Source: Candidatus Peribacteria bacterium
GTDB lineage: Bacteria; Patescibacteriota; Gracilibacteria; Peribacterales; Peribacteraceae
DNA length: 64,000 nt
Reading direction: 5' to 3'
Assembly (NCBI GenBank): GCA_023038255.1
Contig: CP082927.1
Location: forward strand, 572,146 to 636,145
Part shown: in pieces, positions 17,473 through 26,737 of the stretch
Position numbering within the stretch: the first letter of the stretch is position 1
How the letters are laid out: the number at the start of each line of letters is the position of its first letter
Notes under the pieces: model-generated
Database searches by the model: none
The model's input: the letters and a program-made list of their open reading frames with translations, nothing else
Told to the model about the DNA's origin: nothing
Program-made: the position numbers and the translations under genes

Positions 17473-18297
17473 ATGACGGTTCTCATTTTTGGAGGCAACG
17501 GCTACCTGGCGCAGGAGTTCCTGACAATCTATCCTGAGGCTCTGACGCCGAAGATTGATATTGCCGATCAGCATGCGGTTGCAGCTGTGCTCGATACTGA
17601 AAAGCCCGATGTCGTCATCAACTGTGCCGGCAAAACCGGCCGGCCGAATGTCGACTGGTGTGAGGATCATAAGGAAGAAACCATCCGAGCAAATGTGCTT
17701 GGCCCGTTGGTTCTGAATGATGAATGTCAGAAGCGTGGCATCTACTGGGTACACATCAGTTCCGGTTGTATTTACCAGGGCGATAATGGCGGTAAGGGGT
17801 TTACAGAGGATGATCTCCCGAACTTCAGCGGCAGCTTCTATTCCCGCACAAAAACATGGTCAGACCAGATTCTGAAGGAATTTCCGGTGCTGATCCCGCG
17901 TCTCCGTATGCCGTTTGACGGATCGGACCATCCGCGCACACTCATCAGCAAAATCCGTAAATACCCGACTGTGCTCGATGTGCCGAACTCCCTCACCTAT
18001 ATCCCGGACTTCCTGGAGACCGTCCGCATCCTTATAGAGCGACGCAAAACTGGTATCTACAATGTCGTGAACCCGGGTCTCATTTCCCCGTACGCCATCA
18101 TGCAGATGTATAAGGAGATTGTGGACCCCGCTCATACATTCGAACCTCTCACGCTTGATCATCTGTCTGATGTTGTGAAAGCAGGACGAAGCAACTGTTT
18201 CCTCAGTACGGCAAAAATCGAAGCAGAAGGCATTCATCTCCGCCCGATTGAGGTTGTGACCCGCGAGGCATTGGAGGAAATGAAGGCAAGACGCTAA
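17473..18297 (+). CDS. NAD(P)-dependent sugar epimerase/reductase, RmlD/UER-like
   Basis: A 274-aa extended short-chain dehydrogenase. It starts MTVLIFGGNGYLAQEF with the nucleotide-binding glycine motif. NCAGKTGRPNVDWCEDHKEE, NFSGSFYSRTKT (the Y-x3-K catalytic pair), LRMPFDGSD, DVPNSLT and GIYNVVNPG follow closely the C-terminal half of plant RHM and the NRS/ER enzymes, which turn NDP-4-keto-6-deoxyglucose into NDP-rhamnose by 3,5-epimerisation and 4-reduction. A single-chain bifunctional activity is inferred from that resemblance. No other rhamnose gene lies nearby. Cell-surface glycan synthesis is the likely purpose. Confidence 0.8.
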   Translation: MTVLIFGGNGYLAQEFLTIYPEALTPKIDIADQHAVAAVLDTEKPDVVINCAGKTGRPNVDWCEDHKEETIRANVLGPLVLNDECQKRGIYWVHISSGCIYQGDNGGKGFTEDDLPNFSGSFYSRTKTWSDQILKEFPVLIPRLRMPFDGSDHPRTLISKIRKYPTVLDVPNSLTYIPDFLETVRILIERRKTGIYNVVNPGLISPYAIMQMYKEIVDPAHTFEPLTLDHLSDVVKAGRSNCFLSTAKIEAEGIHLRPIEVVTREALEEMKARR

Positions 18298-18355
18298 ACA
18301 TCAGTATAGTATTCAGAATCAGCAATCCTGGTTATTTTAATAGTCTTATAATTAG

Positions 18356-18384
18356 TTGACTGCATCATTAGTAGACAATATAAT
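18356..18384 (+). promoter_or_regulatory. promoter and candidate operator of the MarR-export operon
   Basis: TTGACT (18356-18361), 17-base spacer and TATAAT (18379-18384) form a near-consensus promoter. An inverted repeat, TTGACTGC-N7-GTAGACAA (18356-18378, 6 of 8 positions paired), overlaps the -35 and the spacer, a typical place for a MarR dimer to repress its own operon. Confidence 0.65.
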
Positions 18385-18410
18385 TAGTATATCTAACAAT
18401 TTATCAATCT

Positions 18411-18860
18411 ATGAATCCTGTGCAGAAACCTGTCGACCGGATCATCAACTCCTGGATGGATATTACCCGTCTCATGCGTCAGCAGATGCGCGGCATGAAA
18501 AAGGATTTTACGGTGAATCCCGTGCAGATCCATGCTCTGATTATTATCAAAGAGCACGATGCACTCACCATGAAAGAATTTGCTGATTTCCTGCATATCA
18601 CTTCCCCGTCAGCAACATCCATGGTCAACCGCTTCGTGAAGATGAAGTGGGTGAAGCGTGTTGCAGACCGCACAAACAGAAAGCTCGTTCGCCTGAAGCT
18701 GACAGAAGATGGCTTACAATGTGTCACAACAACAATGAAGCAACACACACATATGATGCGCGATCTTTTTTCTCTCCTCACAGTGAGCGATCAGAAAGAT
18801 TTTGCAAGAATCCTCGGAAATTTGCATGGCACCCTCGCAAAACAGGCAAAAAAATCATAA
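18411..18860 (+). CDS. MarR-family transcriptional regulator
   Basis: A 149-aa winged-helix regulator. The HTH runs over ALTMKEFADFLHITSPSATSMVNRFVKM and the wing over VKRVADRTNRKLVRLKLTEDG, followed by a C-terminal dimerisation helix. It is the first gene of an operon with a membrane fusion protein, an ABC ATPase and two permeases, so it probably represses their export system until a ligand releases it. The ligand cannot be deduced. Confidence 0.88.
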   Translation: MNPVQKPVDRIINSWMDITRLMRQQMRGMKKDFTVNPVQIHALIIIKEHDALTMKEFADFLHITSPSATSMVNRFVKMKWVKRVADRTNRKLVRLKLTEDGLQCVTTTMKQHTHMMRDLFSLLTVSDQKDFARILGNLHGTLAKQAKKS

Positions 18861-18909
18861 AATACCTCCTTATTTCTCAACTCCAACCCTACTCTTCACC
18901 TTACATCCC

Positions 18910-20658
18910 ATGTCATACATCTCGTCCATCGTCGCCTTTATCCGCCGCCACAAGTGGAAACTGCTTATCGCAGCCATTATTCTGATTCCTCTCGGTCTCA
19001 TTGTCAGCTATGCCGTTTCGCCGACGCAGCCGGTGTATGTAACAGAAGAGGCGCGCAAAGGTGATCTGAAGCAGGCAGTCGAAGCAGTCGGTACAGTCAT
19101 TTCCGACAACGATCTCAAGCTTCAGTTCCCGCAATCGGGTATCGTATCGGGTGTTTTCATTAAGGAGGGAGACAAGGTGAAAGCAGGACAGCGTCTTGCG
19201 ACACTCCGTTCCGGAAACGTCGCGGCAGATATTGCGTCAGCACAGGGCCGCGTGATGGCTGCACAGGCAACGCTCGATGCATTGCAGCAGGGCAGTCGCC
19301 CGGAAGATATCGCAATTTCCGAAGCGGACGTGCAGAACAAGCAGTCGTCTCTCGCCGCAGCGAAAGCCAGTTTGCAGAATGCAGAGGAAACCCTGAAGAG
19401 TTCCAAGCTGAACCTTGATGCTCTGGAGCAGGAAATCAGTGTCAGTTTGGCAGGCACGATCAGCAACATCGGCAGCGCAACAGTGCAGCAGGCAACGAAG
19501 GCCGATATCGCACTTTCCTCCATGCAGGATATTTTCACAAAGAATGACGTCGCAGATGCACTCATCAAATACGGATCGACTGATGCGGATCTCCTGAGAA
19601 ATGCAATGCAATCCACCACGCAGACTCTCCGAACACTGCAAGCTTCCGCCAGTCCTGCCGATTACGATGCAGCGATCTCGCTTCTCGACAGAACACGTAC
19701 CGCCATCCAGACGGCATCCACACAGGTAGACCAGGTCTATGCGCTTATCAGCAGACTGCCGGTCACAACCTATTTCACGGAGTCTGCACGCAGCACCTAC
19801 AAAGATCTGATTTCCGCAGAGCGCACGAGCACACAGGCCGCTCTCTCTTCCATTGATGCAACATCGAAATCCCTCCGCGACGCTGCGGCGAATTTCACAA
19901 CCCGTATGGCACAGGAGCGTTCGAGTCTGACAGCTGCACAGGGGGCGAAAGACAGAGCGCTTGCGGACATTGCAACCTACCAGGCAGCACTCCAGATTGC
20001 GCAGGCCCAGCTTCAGCTGAAGAAAGCCCCAGCTCGACAGACGGACATCAACTCTGCCGTTGCGTCATTGCAACAGGCACGTGCCTCGCTGGCTGCCGCA
20101 AGTGCGAACTTCCAGAATACCGTGCTCACCTCTCCTATCAATGGAACTGTGACCAAGGTCAATCTGAAAGTCGGTGAAATCACTCCGGTTGGCGCAGCAG
20201 TGACGATGCTCGGGTCCAGCCCGTACCGCATTGAAATGTACGTCTCTGAAATCGATGTACCAAAAGTGCAGCTCTCCCAAAGCGGCAGTGTGGAACTTGA
20301 TGCATTCCGCGGCACCGACTTCAAGCTCCGCGTGTCTGAAATCGACACTGCTCCGACGGACCAGTCCGGTGTGAACAAATACCGCGTCCGCCTCGACTTT
20401 GTCTATCCGCACGATGAGCTGAAAATTGGTATGACCGGAGATGCTGAGATTGAAACCGGCATTCGCAAAGATGTGGTCAGTGTACCGCTTCGCTCTGTCA
20501 TCAAGAGTGCATCCGGCCAGACAATCGTACGCGTGCTCACCGATGCCCAGACAGTGGAAGAAAAAGCGGTAGCAACCGGCATGGAAGGCACGGACGGCAA
20601 TGTCGAGATTGTCAGCGGTATTAAAGAAGGGGACACTGTTATTGTTCTTATCCAATAA
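18910..20658 (+). CDS. membrane fusion protein of a MacAB-like exporter
   Basis: A 582-aa HlyD/MacA-type periplasmic or extracellular adaptor. One membrane helix (residues 16-35) is followed by the first half of a lipoyl domain (QAVEAVGTVISDN), a long Ala/Gln/Ser-rich coiled-coil hairpin of about 300 residues, the second lipoyl half (TVLTSPINGTVTKVNLKVGE) and a beta-barrel plus C-terminal domain (KDVVSVPLRSVI). The start at 18910 (MSYISSIVAFIRR) avoids a non-signal N-terminal extension. The hairpin is longer than in E. coli MacA. It is followed 5 bp later by the ATPase gene. Confidence 0.9.
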   Translation: MSYISSIVAFIRRHKWKLLIAAIILIPLGLIVSYAVSPTQPVYVTEEARKGDLKQAVEAVGTVISDNDLKLQFPQSGIVSGVFIKEGDKVKAGQRLATLRSGNVAADIASAQGRVMAAQATLDALQQGSRPEDIAISEADVQNKQSSLAAAKASLQNAEETLKSSKLNLDALEQEISVSLAGTISNIGSATVQQATKADIALSSMQDIFTKNDVADALIKYGSTDADLLRNAMQSTTQTLRTLQASASPADYDAAISLLDRTRTAIQTASTQVDQVYALISRLPVTTYFTESARSTYKDLISAERTSTQAALSSIDATSKSLRDAAANFTTRMAQERSSLTAAQGAKDRALADIATYQAALQIAQAQLQLKKAPARQTDINSAVASLQQARASLAAASANFQNTVLTSPINGTVTKVNLKVGEITPVGAAVTMLGSSPYRIEMYVSEIDVPKVQLSQSGSVELDAFRGTDFKLRVSEIDTAPTDQSGVNKYRVRLDFVYPHDELKIGMTGDAEIETGIRKDVVSVPLRSVIKSASGQTIVRVLTDAQTVEEKAVATGMEGTDGNVEIVSGIKEGDTVIVLIQ

Positions 20659-20663
20659 GAAAA

Positions 20664-21401
20664 ATGACGAATACAACAGCCCCCCTCATCGAAACCCGCG
20701 ATCTTACGAAGTCGTACTTCAATGACGGCATCGAGACCCCTGTTCTGCACGGAATCAACCTGACCATTGAAAAAGGAGAATTCGTCTCCATCATGGGCCC
20801 GTCTGGTTCCGGAAAGTCGACGCTCATGCATATTCTGGGATTCCTTGATAGTCATACCAAAGGGGATTACCTCTTCCAGGGGCATCAGACAGTCAGCATG
20901 ACAGACGATGCACTGGCGCGTATCCGCGCAACGCGTGTGAGTTTCGTGTTTCAGGCGTTCAACCTTCTGCCACGTACAACGGTGCTGCAGAACGTGATGC
21001 TGCCTCTGCTGTATCATCCGACAATCAAAGAATCCGAACGTATGGAGCGCGCACTCAAGGCAATTGAAACAGTCGGACTGATGGAACGTAAAGATTTCCT
21101 CAGCAGCCAATTATCCGGCGGACAGAAGCAGCGCGTTGCGATTGCCCGCGCACTTGTCACGGACCCCGATGTGATCTTTGCAGATGAACCGACAGGAAAC
21201 CTCGATTCCGCGTCGGGGGTGGCCATTATGGAGGCGATTCAGGTTCTCAATAATAACGGACATACTATTATTCTCGTCACGCACGAACGCACCACGGCGA
21301 TGCATGCAAACCGCATCGTCACTATCCGCGATGGATATATTGAATCCGATTCGACGGACTTCAAGCGTGTGCTTGCCGGCACTCATGATCATCTGAAATG
21401 A
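20664..21401 (+). CDS. ABC transporter ATPase, MacB/LolD type
   Basis: A 245-aa ABC ATPase. Walker A is GPSGSGKST, the Q-loop lies in [10 protein letters not shown], the signature is LSGGQKQR, Walker B is [12 protein letters not shown] and the H-loop lies in LVTHER. These features are those of the MacB/LolD group that drives mechanotransmission rather than classical import. Its ATGA stop/start overlap with the next gene shows translational coupling. Confidence 0.95.
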   Translation: MTNTTAPLIETRDLTKSYFNDGIETPVLHGINLTIEKGEFVSIMGPSGSGKSTLMHILGFLDSHTKGDYLFQGHQTVSMTDDALARIRATRVSFVFQAFNLLPRTTVLQNVMLPLLYHPTIKESERMERALKAIETVGLMERKDFLSSQLSGGQKQRVAIARALVTDPDVIFADEPTGNLDSASGVAIMEAIQVLNNNGHTIILVTHERTTAMHANRIVTIRDGYIESDSTDFKRVLAGTHDHLK

Positions 21402-22624
21402 CACTGCGCGATACGTTCCAGACGGCTCTCAAGGGCGTGACGGTCAACGCCACGAGGTCACTGCTTACCATGCTCGGCATCATCATCGGTGTCGGAGCGG
21501 TGGTGCTAATGAGCTCTGTGGGCGCGAGTATGCAGGATGTGATTCTCAGTCAGGTCAGCAGCCTCGGTTCCAAAAGCATGGTGATTTTCCCTGGCAAGGA
21601 GGAAGGGGGTGCTGCAGGCGTGCAGACTGGATTTGACAGCCTGACATTCGAAGATCTGAACGCACTTGAACGACTACCGAGTATTGAAAGTATTGCGCCG
21701 ATCATTCTTGTGCCCGGAAATGCCCTGTACGGCAACGAAGAAATGTCTGCACAGACAATGGGCGTCACGCCGGAATTTTTCCGCAATCAAACCATTGTCA
21801 CGACATCCGGACGCCTGATTGATGAAAACGACCAGAATGGCGCGTCGGCTGTTGCGGTCATCGGACCTGAAGTGGTGGAGAAGCTGTTTGGTGACCAGAA
21901 TCCTATTGGCCAGCGTATCAAAGTCGGGAACCACCATTTTACCGTGATCGGTGTAACCAAAGCGATCGGTGCGCAGTTTTTCCAGAGCGTCGACAACCGC
22001 ATCTATATTCCGTTTTCTCTTGCCCGCAACATCACGGGGCAGAAATATCTGAGCTACATGACCATGAATGCGGCCGAGAGCTTCACCCGGGCATTCGATG
22101 ATGTGAAATTCCTGCTGCGCACCCGTCATGGCATAGAAAATCCCGAAGACGATCCAAAGAAGGATGATTTCATTGTGCATTCATCCGAAGAGGCAAATCA
22201 GATTCTCGGCTCGGTGTCGCTCGGTCTCACGCTCTTTATTACCACGATCGCAGCGGTGTCTCTGCTCGTCGGCGGCATCGGTATCATGAATATCATGCTG
22301 GTCTCCGTCACGGAACGCACGCGTGAGATCGGTCTCCGCAAAGCATTGGGTGCCCTCAAGCGGAATATTCTCATGCAGTTTCTGATCGAGTCCGTGCTGC
22401 TGACCTTTATCGGCGGCATTATCGGGATGCTGCTTGGCATCGTCTGCGCCTATCTTCTGTCGCTCATCGTCCAGCAGTTTCTGTCGACATACGCTTTTGC
22501 CGTCTCCATTCCCTCCACCATTGCCGCTCTTCTGATGGCTGCCATTACGGGCCTGGTATTTGGTATTTCCCCCGCGCGCAGAGCCTCCAATCTTCACCCC
22601 ATGGAAGCGCTGCGCTACGAATAA
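21398..22624 (+). CDS. MacB-like permease 1
   Basis: A 408-aa FtsX/MacB permease: an N-terminal helix (LLTMLGIIIGVGAVVLM), a large extracytoplasmic MacB core domain (residues 50-240), then three C-terminal helices. The segment GGIGIMNIMLVSVTERTREI is the coupling region. It is 4 bp overlapped with the ATPase and 1 bp from a paralogous permease, suggesting the two permeases form a heterodimer around the ATPase dimer. Confidence 0.92.
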   Translation: MTLRDTFQTALKGVTVNATRSLLTMLGIIIGVGAVVLMSSVGASMQDVILSQVSSLGSKSMVIFPGKEEGGAAGVQTGFDSLTFEDLNALERLPSIESIAPIILVPGNALYGNEEMSAQTMGVTPEFFRNQTIVTTSGRLIDENDQNGASAVAVIGPEVVEKLFGDQNPIGQRIKVGNHHFTVIGVTKAIGAQFFQSVDNRIYIPFSLARNITGQKYLSYMTMNAAESFTRAFDDVKFLLRTRHGIENPEDDPKKDDFIVHSSEEANQILGSVSLGLTLFITTIAAVSLLVGGIGIMNIMLVSVTERTREIGLRKALGALKRNILMQFLIESVLLTFIGGIIGMLLGIVCAYLLSLIVQQFLSTYAFAVSIPSTIAALLMAAITGLVFGISPARRASNLHPMEALRYE

Positions 22625-22625
22625 T

Positions 22626-23840
22626 ATGAAAAGACGCGATCTCCTTTTGACGGCTATGCGCGGGATTACGGTCAATGCGACACGGTCCCTGCTCACCATG
22701 CTCGGCATCATCATTGGTGTCGGCGCCGTTGTGCTGATGGTATCCGTCGGAAACAGCTTCCAGAACTATATTCTCACGCAGATTGAGAGTGTCGGTGCCA
22801 GTACGATGGAAGTCATGCCGACTGGCCTGCAGAAATTCGGCGGCAATCTGGAAAGTCTGAAAATGGAGGATTACCGCATGATCGAAAGAATTCCGGGAGT
22901 CGTAAGCGCGACGCCGGTGATTATTGTCGCAAAGCCCGTACGCTATGGAAAAGAAGAGTTAAGCCCTCTCGTGTTCGGCGCCTATAGAAACATGGTAGAT
23001 AACTACGGACTGAAGCTCGAGAAGGGGAGACTGCTTGATGATGCAGACGAAGACGGTGCAAAAACCGTCGCTGTCATCGGCAATAAAACAGCGGAAGACC
23101 TCTTCGGGGACAGCGATCCTGTCGGCAGCAGAATCACAATCGGTGACGTGCCTTTTACCATCGTCGGGAAAATGGAAGCGGTGAAATCCGCCCTTCTGGC
23201 ACAGCTCGACACGCCGATTTTTATCCCGTTCAGCACTGCACAGGCTCTTACAAACCAGTCGCACCTGACCTATATCACCATGCAAACAACGGGAAATGCG
23301 GAAGTGATCAAGCAGGAAATCACGGCAATACTCCGTCAGCGTCACCGTATTGATAACCCGGAGAACGATCCGGATAAAGATGATTTCCAGGTACAGAGCG
23401 CGGAACAGGTCAGCGGCATTATCGGCTCTGTCACACTCGGTCTCACAATCTTCCTTGCACTCGTTGCAGGAATTTCCCTGCTCGTCGGCGGCATCGGAAT
23501 CATGAATATCATGCTGGTCTCCGTCACGGAACGCACGCGTGAGATCGGTCTCCGCAAAGCTCTCGGTGCAAGACGTCAGGATATTCTTCTGCAGTTTTTG
23601 CTGGAAGCCGTCTTTCTGACTCTTACCGGAGGTACAATCGGTATTATACTAGGTGCATTCTTCGGCTGGCTGCTCTCTGCGCTGGCTGCGAAGTTCCTCG
23701 GCGATTTCGACTTTATTCTGTCGTTTGTTGCCATTTTCCTCGCTATTTTTATGGCGATTTTCACGGGATTGGTCTTTGGCATCTATCCAGCCAAACGAGC
23801 TGCCGGATTGAGTCCGATGGAGGCATTGCGCTTCGAATAA
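22626..23840 (+). CDS. MacB-like permease 2
   Basis: A 404-aa paralogue of the preceding permease with the same topology and nearly identical N-terminal (ITVNATRSLLTMLGIIIGVG) and coupling segments. The extracytoplasmic domain has diverged much more. The start at 22626 follows the stop of permease 1 directly. This is a tandem duplication that specialised into a likely heterodimer. Confidence 0.92.
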   Translation: MKRRDLLLTAMRGITVNATRSLLTMLGIIIGVGAVVLMVSVGNSFQNYILTQIESVGASTMEVMPTGLQKFGGNLESLKMEDYRMIERIPGVVSATPVIIVAKPVRYGKEELSPLVFGAYRNMVDNYGLKLEKGRLLDDADEDGAKTVAVIGNKTAEDLFGDSDPVGSRITIGDVPFTIVGKMEAVKSALLAQLDTPIFIPFSTAQALTNQSHLTYITMQTTGNAEVIKQEITAILRQRHRIDNPENDPDKDDFQVQSAEQVSGIIGSVTLGLTIFLALVAGISLLVGGIGIMNIMLVSVTERTREIGLRKALGARRQDILLQFLLEAVFLTLTGGTIGIILGAFFGWLLSALAAKFLGDFDFILSFVAIFLAIFMAIFTGLVFGIYPAKRAAGLSPMEALRFE

Positions 23841-23883
23841 GGTACTTTTGGCAGGAAGGGGGTACCGTTGTCGTTTTTGCCGT

Positions 23884-23910
23884 AAAAGGGTACAATCGGG
23901 TATCCCTTTT
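23884..23910 (+). terminator. possible terminator of the export operon
   Basis: AAAAGGG-TAC and GTA-T-CCCTTTT form a hairpin rich in T on its 3' side, 44 bp after permease 2. TACAAT inside the loop (23891-23896) could instead act as the -10 of the lipoprotein gene. Confidence 0.4.
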
Positions 23911-23916
23911 GATTCT

Positions 23917-24561
23917 ATGATGTCTTTCACCCGTTCTGCATTTCTTGTAGCCGCCACACTTCTGATGACCGCCTGCGGCAGCGGAACAGTGGACGAATCC
24001 GCTTTTCCATTCCCGACAGAGCAGGTATCTGATGAAACGCTGCAAAGCAGTTACCAGATGCTGGAGCATGACCTCTCACCGCTGCCTGCGTACCATTTCC
24101 GCATGCAGGTTCCCAATGGCTGGAAGACGCTCGACACCGCTCTCACAGAAGAACCGGAGAAAGATCAGCCTGCCGATGTTGCAGTATTCCGCCAGGCAGG
24201 TCCGTGGATGAGCGACCCGCTTGCTCCCATCAACGGCGAGATTGCCGTGAGTGTGGTGAACGTTTCAGGAAGCACCCTGTCTCCTGCAGCTTGGCTGGAA
24301 GGCGTCCTGCAGAAAAATGCAAAAGGCTATACGCTCATCAAAAAACGCGTGGTGCCGTCTTCACACGGTGACATGTCCGATGTGCTCATTACCTATACAT
24401 CCGGCGGGGAAACACTTGTGTCCCGCATGATGGCAATGCGCTCCGGTGATAAAATGTTCATTGTTACGGGAAGCGATACAGCTGCAGAATACGCCAATAC
24501 CGCAGATGCGTTCAACGTAGCCATCTCCACGTTCAGACTCATCAACCCTGCAGTAAAATAA
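23917..24561 (+). CDS. lipoprotein of unknown function
   Basis: A 214-aa protein with a signal peptide and lipobox (MMSFTRSAFLVAATLLMTAC), predicting a lipidated Cys. The mature part (YHFRMQVPNGWKTLD, EIAVSVVNVSG, TLVSRMMAMRSGDKMFIVTGS) resembles PsbP-like or DUF1795-type lipoproteins in its strand pattern, but no firm family assignment is possible. It lies downstream of the exporter and may be an accessory. ATG at 23920 is an equal alternative start. Confidence 0.75.
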   Translation: MMSFTRSAFLVAATLLMTACGSGTVDESAFPFPTEQVSDETLQSSYQMLEHDLSPLPAYHFRMQVPNGWKTLDTALTEEPEKDQPADVAVFRQAGPWMSDPLAPINGEIAVSVVNVSGSTLSPAAWLEGVLQKNAKGYTLIKKRVVPSSHGDMSDVLITYTSGGETLVSRMMAMRSGDKMFIVTGSDTAAEYANTADAFNVAISTFRLINPAVK

Positions 24562-24573
24562 GCATCTGATGTC

Positions 24574-24582
24574 TGGTATGCT
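24574..24582 (+). promoter_or_regulatory. extended -10 of the 24589 gene
   Basis: TGG-TATGCT ending 6 bases before the ATG at 24589. Confidence 0.5.
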
Positions 24583-24588
24583 TTCTGC

Positions 24589-26106
24589 ATGCCGATGTCA
24601 GTGCGCCGCATGTTCTCCTCGCCGGATACGCTCGTCGCAGCGTTGCTTGCGTTGTTTTTTGCCCTGATTCTTTTTGCACTCAAGAATCCCACATCACTCG
24701 ATGACGGTCTCCGGCATTTTGCGATGGCGAGAGTTTTGCGCGATCAGGGAGTGATGGCAGTACCGGGCTGGAGCAATTTCTTCTACGAAGGCTGGCTGCA
24801 CCGGTATCCGGTCGACCCCTGGTTTCTCTCCGATGTACTGCTCATTCCCTTTACCTTTCTTCCGCTTGCGAAGGGGCTACAGCTGTTTGTTGTCTTTGAA
24901 ATAGTGTGTCTGCTGAGCGCATTTCTTCTGGTTCTCCGCTCGTTCAGAGTTCCGCCTGTCGCATCATCTGTCTTTCTTCTGCTGCTTGTGTTCGGGGAAA
25001 CGCAGTTTATGGGACGCTTTCTGTTTGGCCGGCCGTATGCACTGCTCACCGCGATGACGCTTTTTGTGATCTACGCAATGAAAGAGCGACACTGGATGTT
25101 CGTGAGTGTTGCAATCGCCATCAGTGTTTTGCTTTCACAGTTATTTGTCTTTCCACTTTTTCTCTGTGCATGCGGGGTGGCAGCTTTTCTTGTAACCAAA
25201 GAACTCCGAGATGCCTGCAGGTTGATGATTGCAAGTGTCTGTGGTGTTTTTGCAGGGCTGATACTCCATCCTGAACCGCTGCTCTACGCCCAGTATCTCC
25301 TGACCGTCTTTCTGAAAATCCCGTTTTTGAAATCGATCGGTCTGTCGCGCGAGATGCAGGCAGGTCTAACAAATTCCTCAGCCTTAAGTGTCCTTGCCGT
25401 TGCAGCGGTGATCCTTCTTTTTGGCATGCAGTTACATCGTCATTCACAGGTAAAGATGACAAAAAATGCAGATATTCTCACGCTTTGCATTGCTATTCTG
25501 TTTTTCGGAGGAGCTTTCCTCATATGGCTCCGTGCCATTGATATTCTCTGGCCCTTACTCCTCATCTGTGCCGCTGCACTCTATGCGGCGGATCCGTCTG
25601 CACTACACAAACTCATCGTACTTTTTCGCCTCAGAAAAAAATCAGCGATGCTCATGCTGACTGCTTGTTTTACCGTTGTGTGTATGACACAGGTTCTGAT
25701 TCTTCCCTACATTTTTGCACGCGATGACGCATCGCATTCGCTGCAGCCCTATGAAAGTCTTGCAGTGATTCCCCCCGGATCACGCGTGCTTAATCTCGAT
25801 TGGGAAAAATTCTTCCAGTATGTCTCCGTCCGTCCGGATCTGCAGTATGCCATGGGCATTGATCCGAGCTTTACGCATCTGACCGACCCGGAGGTCCTTC
25901 CGCTCATAGGCAAGCTAACCAATCAATCGCCACAGAACAGTGTTGATCCGACTATTCTGATTCACGCTCTTCTGGAGCAATACCCGTCAGAATGTATGAT
26001 TCTGTCGCAGGCACGATTCTCCTCTGCGATTGATGCGCTTGAAAAAGCACCGTCATTTGAAAAGATTCTTGAGACTGATGTGCTTGCGGTATTTAAGGTG
26101 TTGTAA
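24589..26106 (+). CDS. multi-pass membrane protein, possible GT-C glycosyltransferase
   Basis: A 505-aa protein with about 10-11 membrane helices and a C-terminal soluble tail of about 110 residues. After the first helix the loop SLDDGLRHFAMARVLRDQG resembles the acidic first loop of GT-C glycosyltransferases, which use lipid-linked sugars. The tail (LNLDWEKFFQYV, DPSFTHLTDPE) fits that group too. No exact family or acceptor can be given. It is probably leaderless and is followed by tRNA-Tyr on the other strand. Confidence 0.6.
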   Translation: MPMSVRRMFSSPDTLVAALLALFFALILFALKNPTSLDDGLRHFAMARVLRDQGVMAVPGWSNFFYEGWLHRYPVDPWFLSDVLLIPFTFLPLAKGLQLFVVFEIVCLLSAFLLVLRSFRVPPVASSVFLLLLVFGETQFMGRFLFGRPYALLTAMTLFVIYAMKERHWMFVSVAIAISVLLSQLFVFPLFLCACGVAAFLVTKELRDACRLMIASVCGVFAGLILHPEPLLYAQYLLTVFLKIPFLKSIGLSREMQAGLTNSSALSVLAVAAVILLFGMQLHRHSQVKMTKNADILTLCIAILFFGGAFLIWLRAIDILWPLLLICAAALYAADPSALHKLIVLFRLRKKSAMLMLTACFTVVCMTQVLILPYIFARDDASHSLQPYESLAVIPPGSRVLNLDWEKFFQYVSVRPDLQYAMGIDPSFTHLTDPEVLPLIGKLTNQSPQNSVDPTILIHALLEQYPSECMILSQARFSSAIDALEKAPSFEKILETDVLAVFKVL

Positions 26107-26141
26107 AAAAGTGGCATCACATGACTGTGCACAATTTTAGG

Positions 26142-26227
26142 TGGTGGGCCGGGAGGGATTTGCACCCCCGAAGGCATAAGCCAGCAGATTTACAGTCTGC
26201 CCCGTTTGTCTACTTCGGTACCGACCC
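26142..26227 (-). tRNA. tRNA-Tyr (anticodon GUA), CCA encoded
   Basis: An 86-nt class II tRNA. The acceptor GGGTCGG pairs fully with CCGGCCC (one U-G pair), followed by ACCA. The D stem is CCG/CGG, the anticodon arm is GCAGA-CTGTAAA-TCTGC, and the long variable arm contains GCCTTCGG. The T stem GGGGG/CCCTC closes a loop reading TGCAAAT, so position 55 is G instead of the near-universal U. Confidence 0.93.
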
Positions 26228-26308
26228 ACGATGATGAAAACGTGCTACGAACGCATTCCAGCTTGCAGCCATGGCAGTGTACGGAGAAAAACCGGACTAT
26301 TCAATGTT

Positions 26309-26581
26309 TTACAAAGAAGGCGGCTCATCCTTCTTTCCCCAGCGCCAGCCTGGCTTTTCGCCTGTCATCCAGCTGATTGCCACCAGAATAAGGACTAATG
26401 CCATTGTATCGGGCATCCAGCGGGCAAAAGATTGGGCATCGGATGCTGAGGATGCGTCAATCCAGTAAAAATCGAGCACAATAAGAACGACGAAGATAAG
26501 CAAAATAAGCCATGCCTGCCATGTAGCAGGGGACCAGCCCCATCCGTAGTCTTTGGCCCTGAACCAGATTGGCTTCTTCAT
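26309..26581 (-). CDS. small two-helix membrane protein
   Basis: A 90-aa protein starting MKKPIWFRAKDYGWGWSPATWQAW, with two membrane helices (WLILLIFVVLIVLDFYW and MALVLILVAISWM) and a C-terminal KPGWRWG. The aromatic N-terminal motif is shared by a widespread family of small uncharacterised bacterial membrane proteins, recognised only by pattern. An upstream in-frame ATG at 26656 would add 25 residues without membrane character, so 26581 is preferred. Confidence 0.6.
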   Translation of the reverse strand: MKKPIWFRAKDYGWGWSPATWQAWLILLIFVVLIVLDFYWIDASSASDAQSFARWMPDTMALVLILVAISWMTGEKPGWRWGKKDEPPSL

Positions 26582-26737
26582 AAGACTCAGTCTAAAGATA
26601 CAATGCATGGGAAGCGAATGAAATGCGCGGTAATTTGCCGTATACCTTTCGTACACCTTTGTGGTCTTTATATAATTGCAGGAAAAAATCAGATCTTCAC
26701 TATTGGCTTCATGGAAACGAAAAGTATAGTCACTGAC

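Noticed and set aside
21398-23840. The two permease genes as one frameshifted or duplicated gene
   Set aside because: Each is full length with its own start and stop and the external domains differ strongly, so they are separate paralogues.
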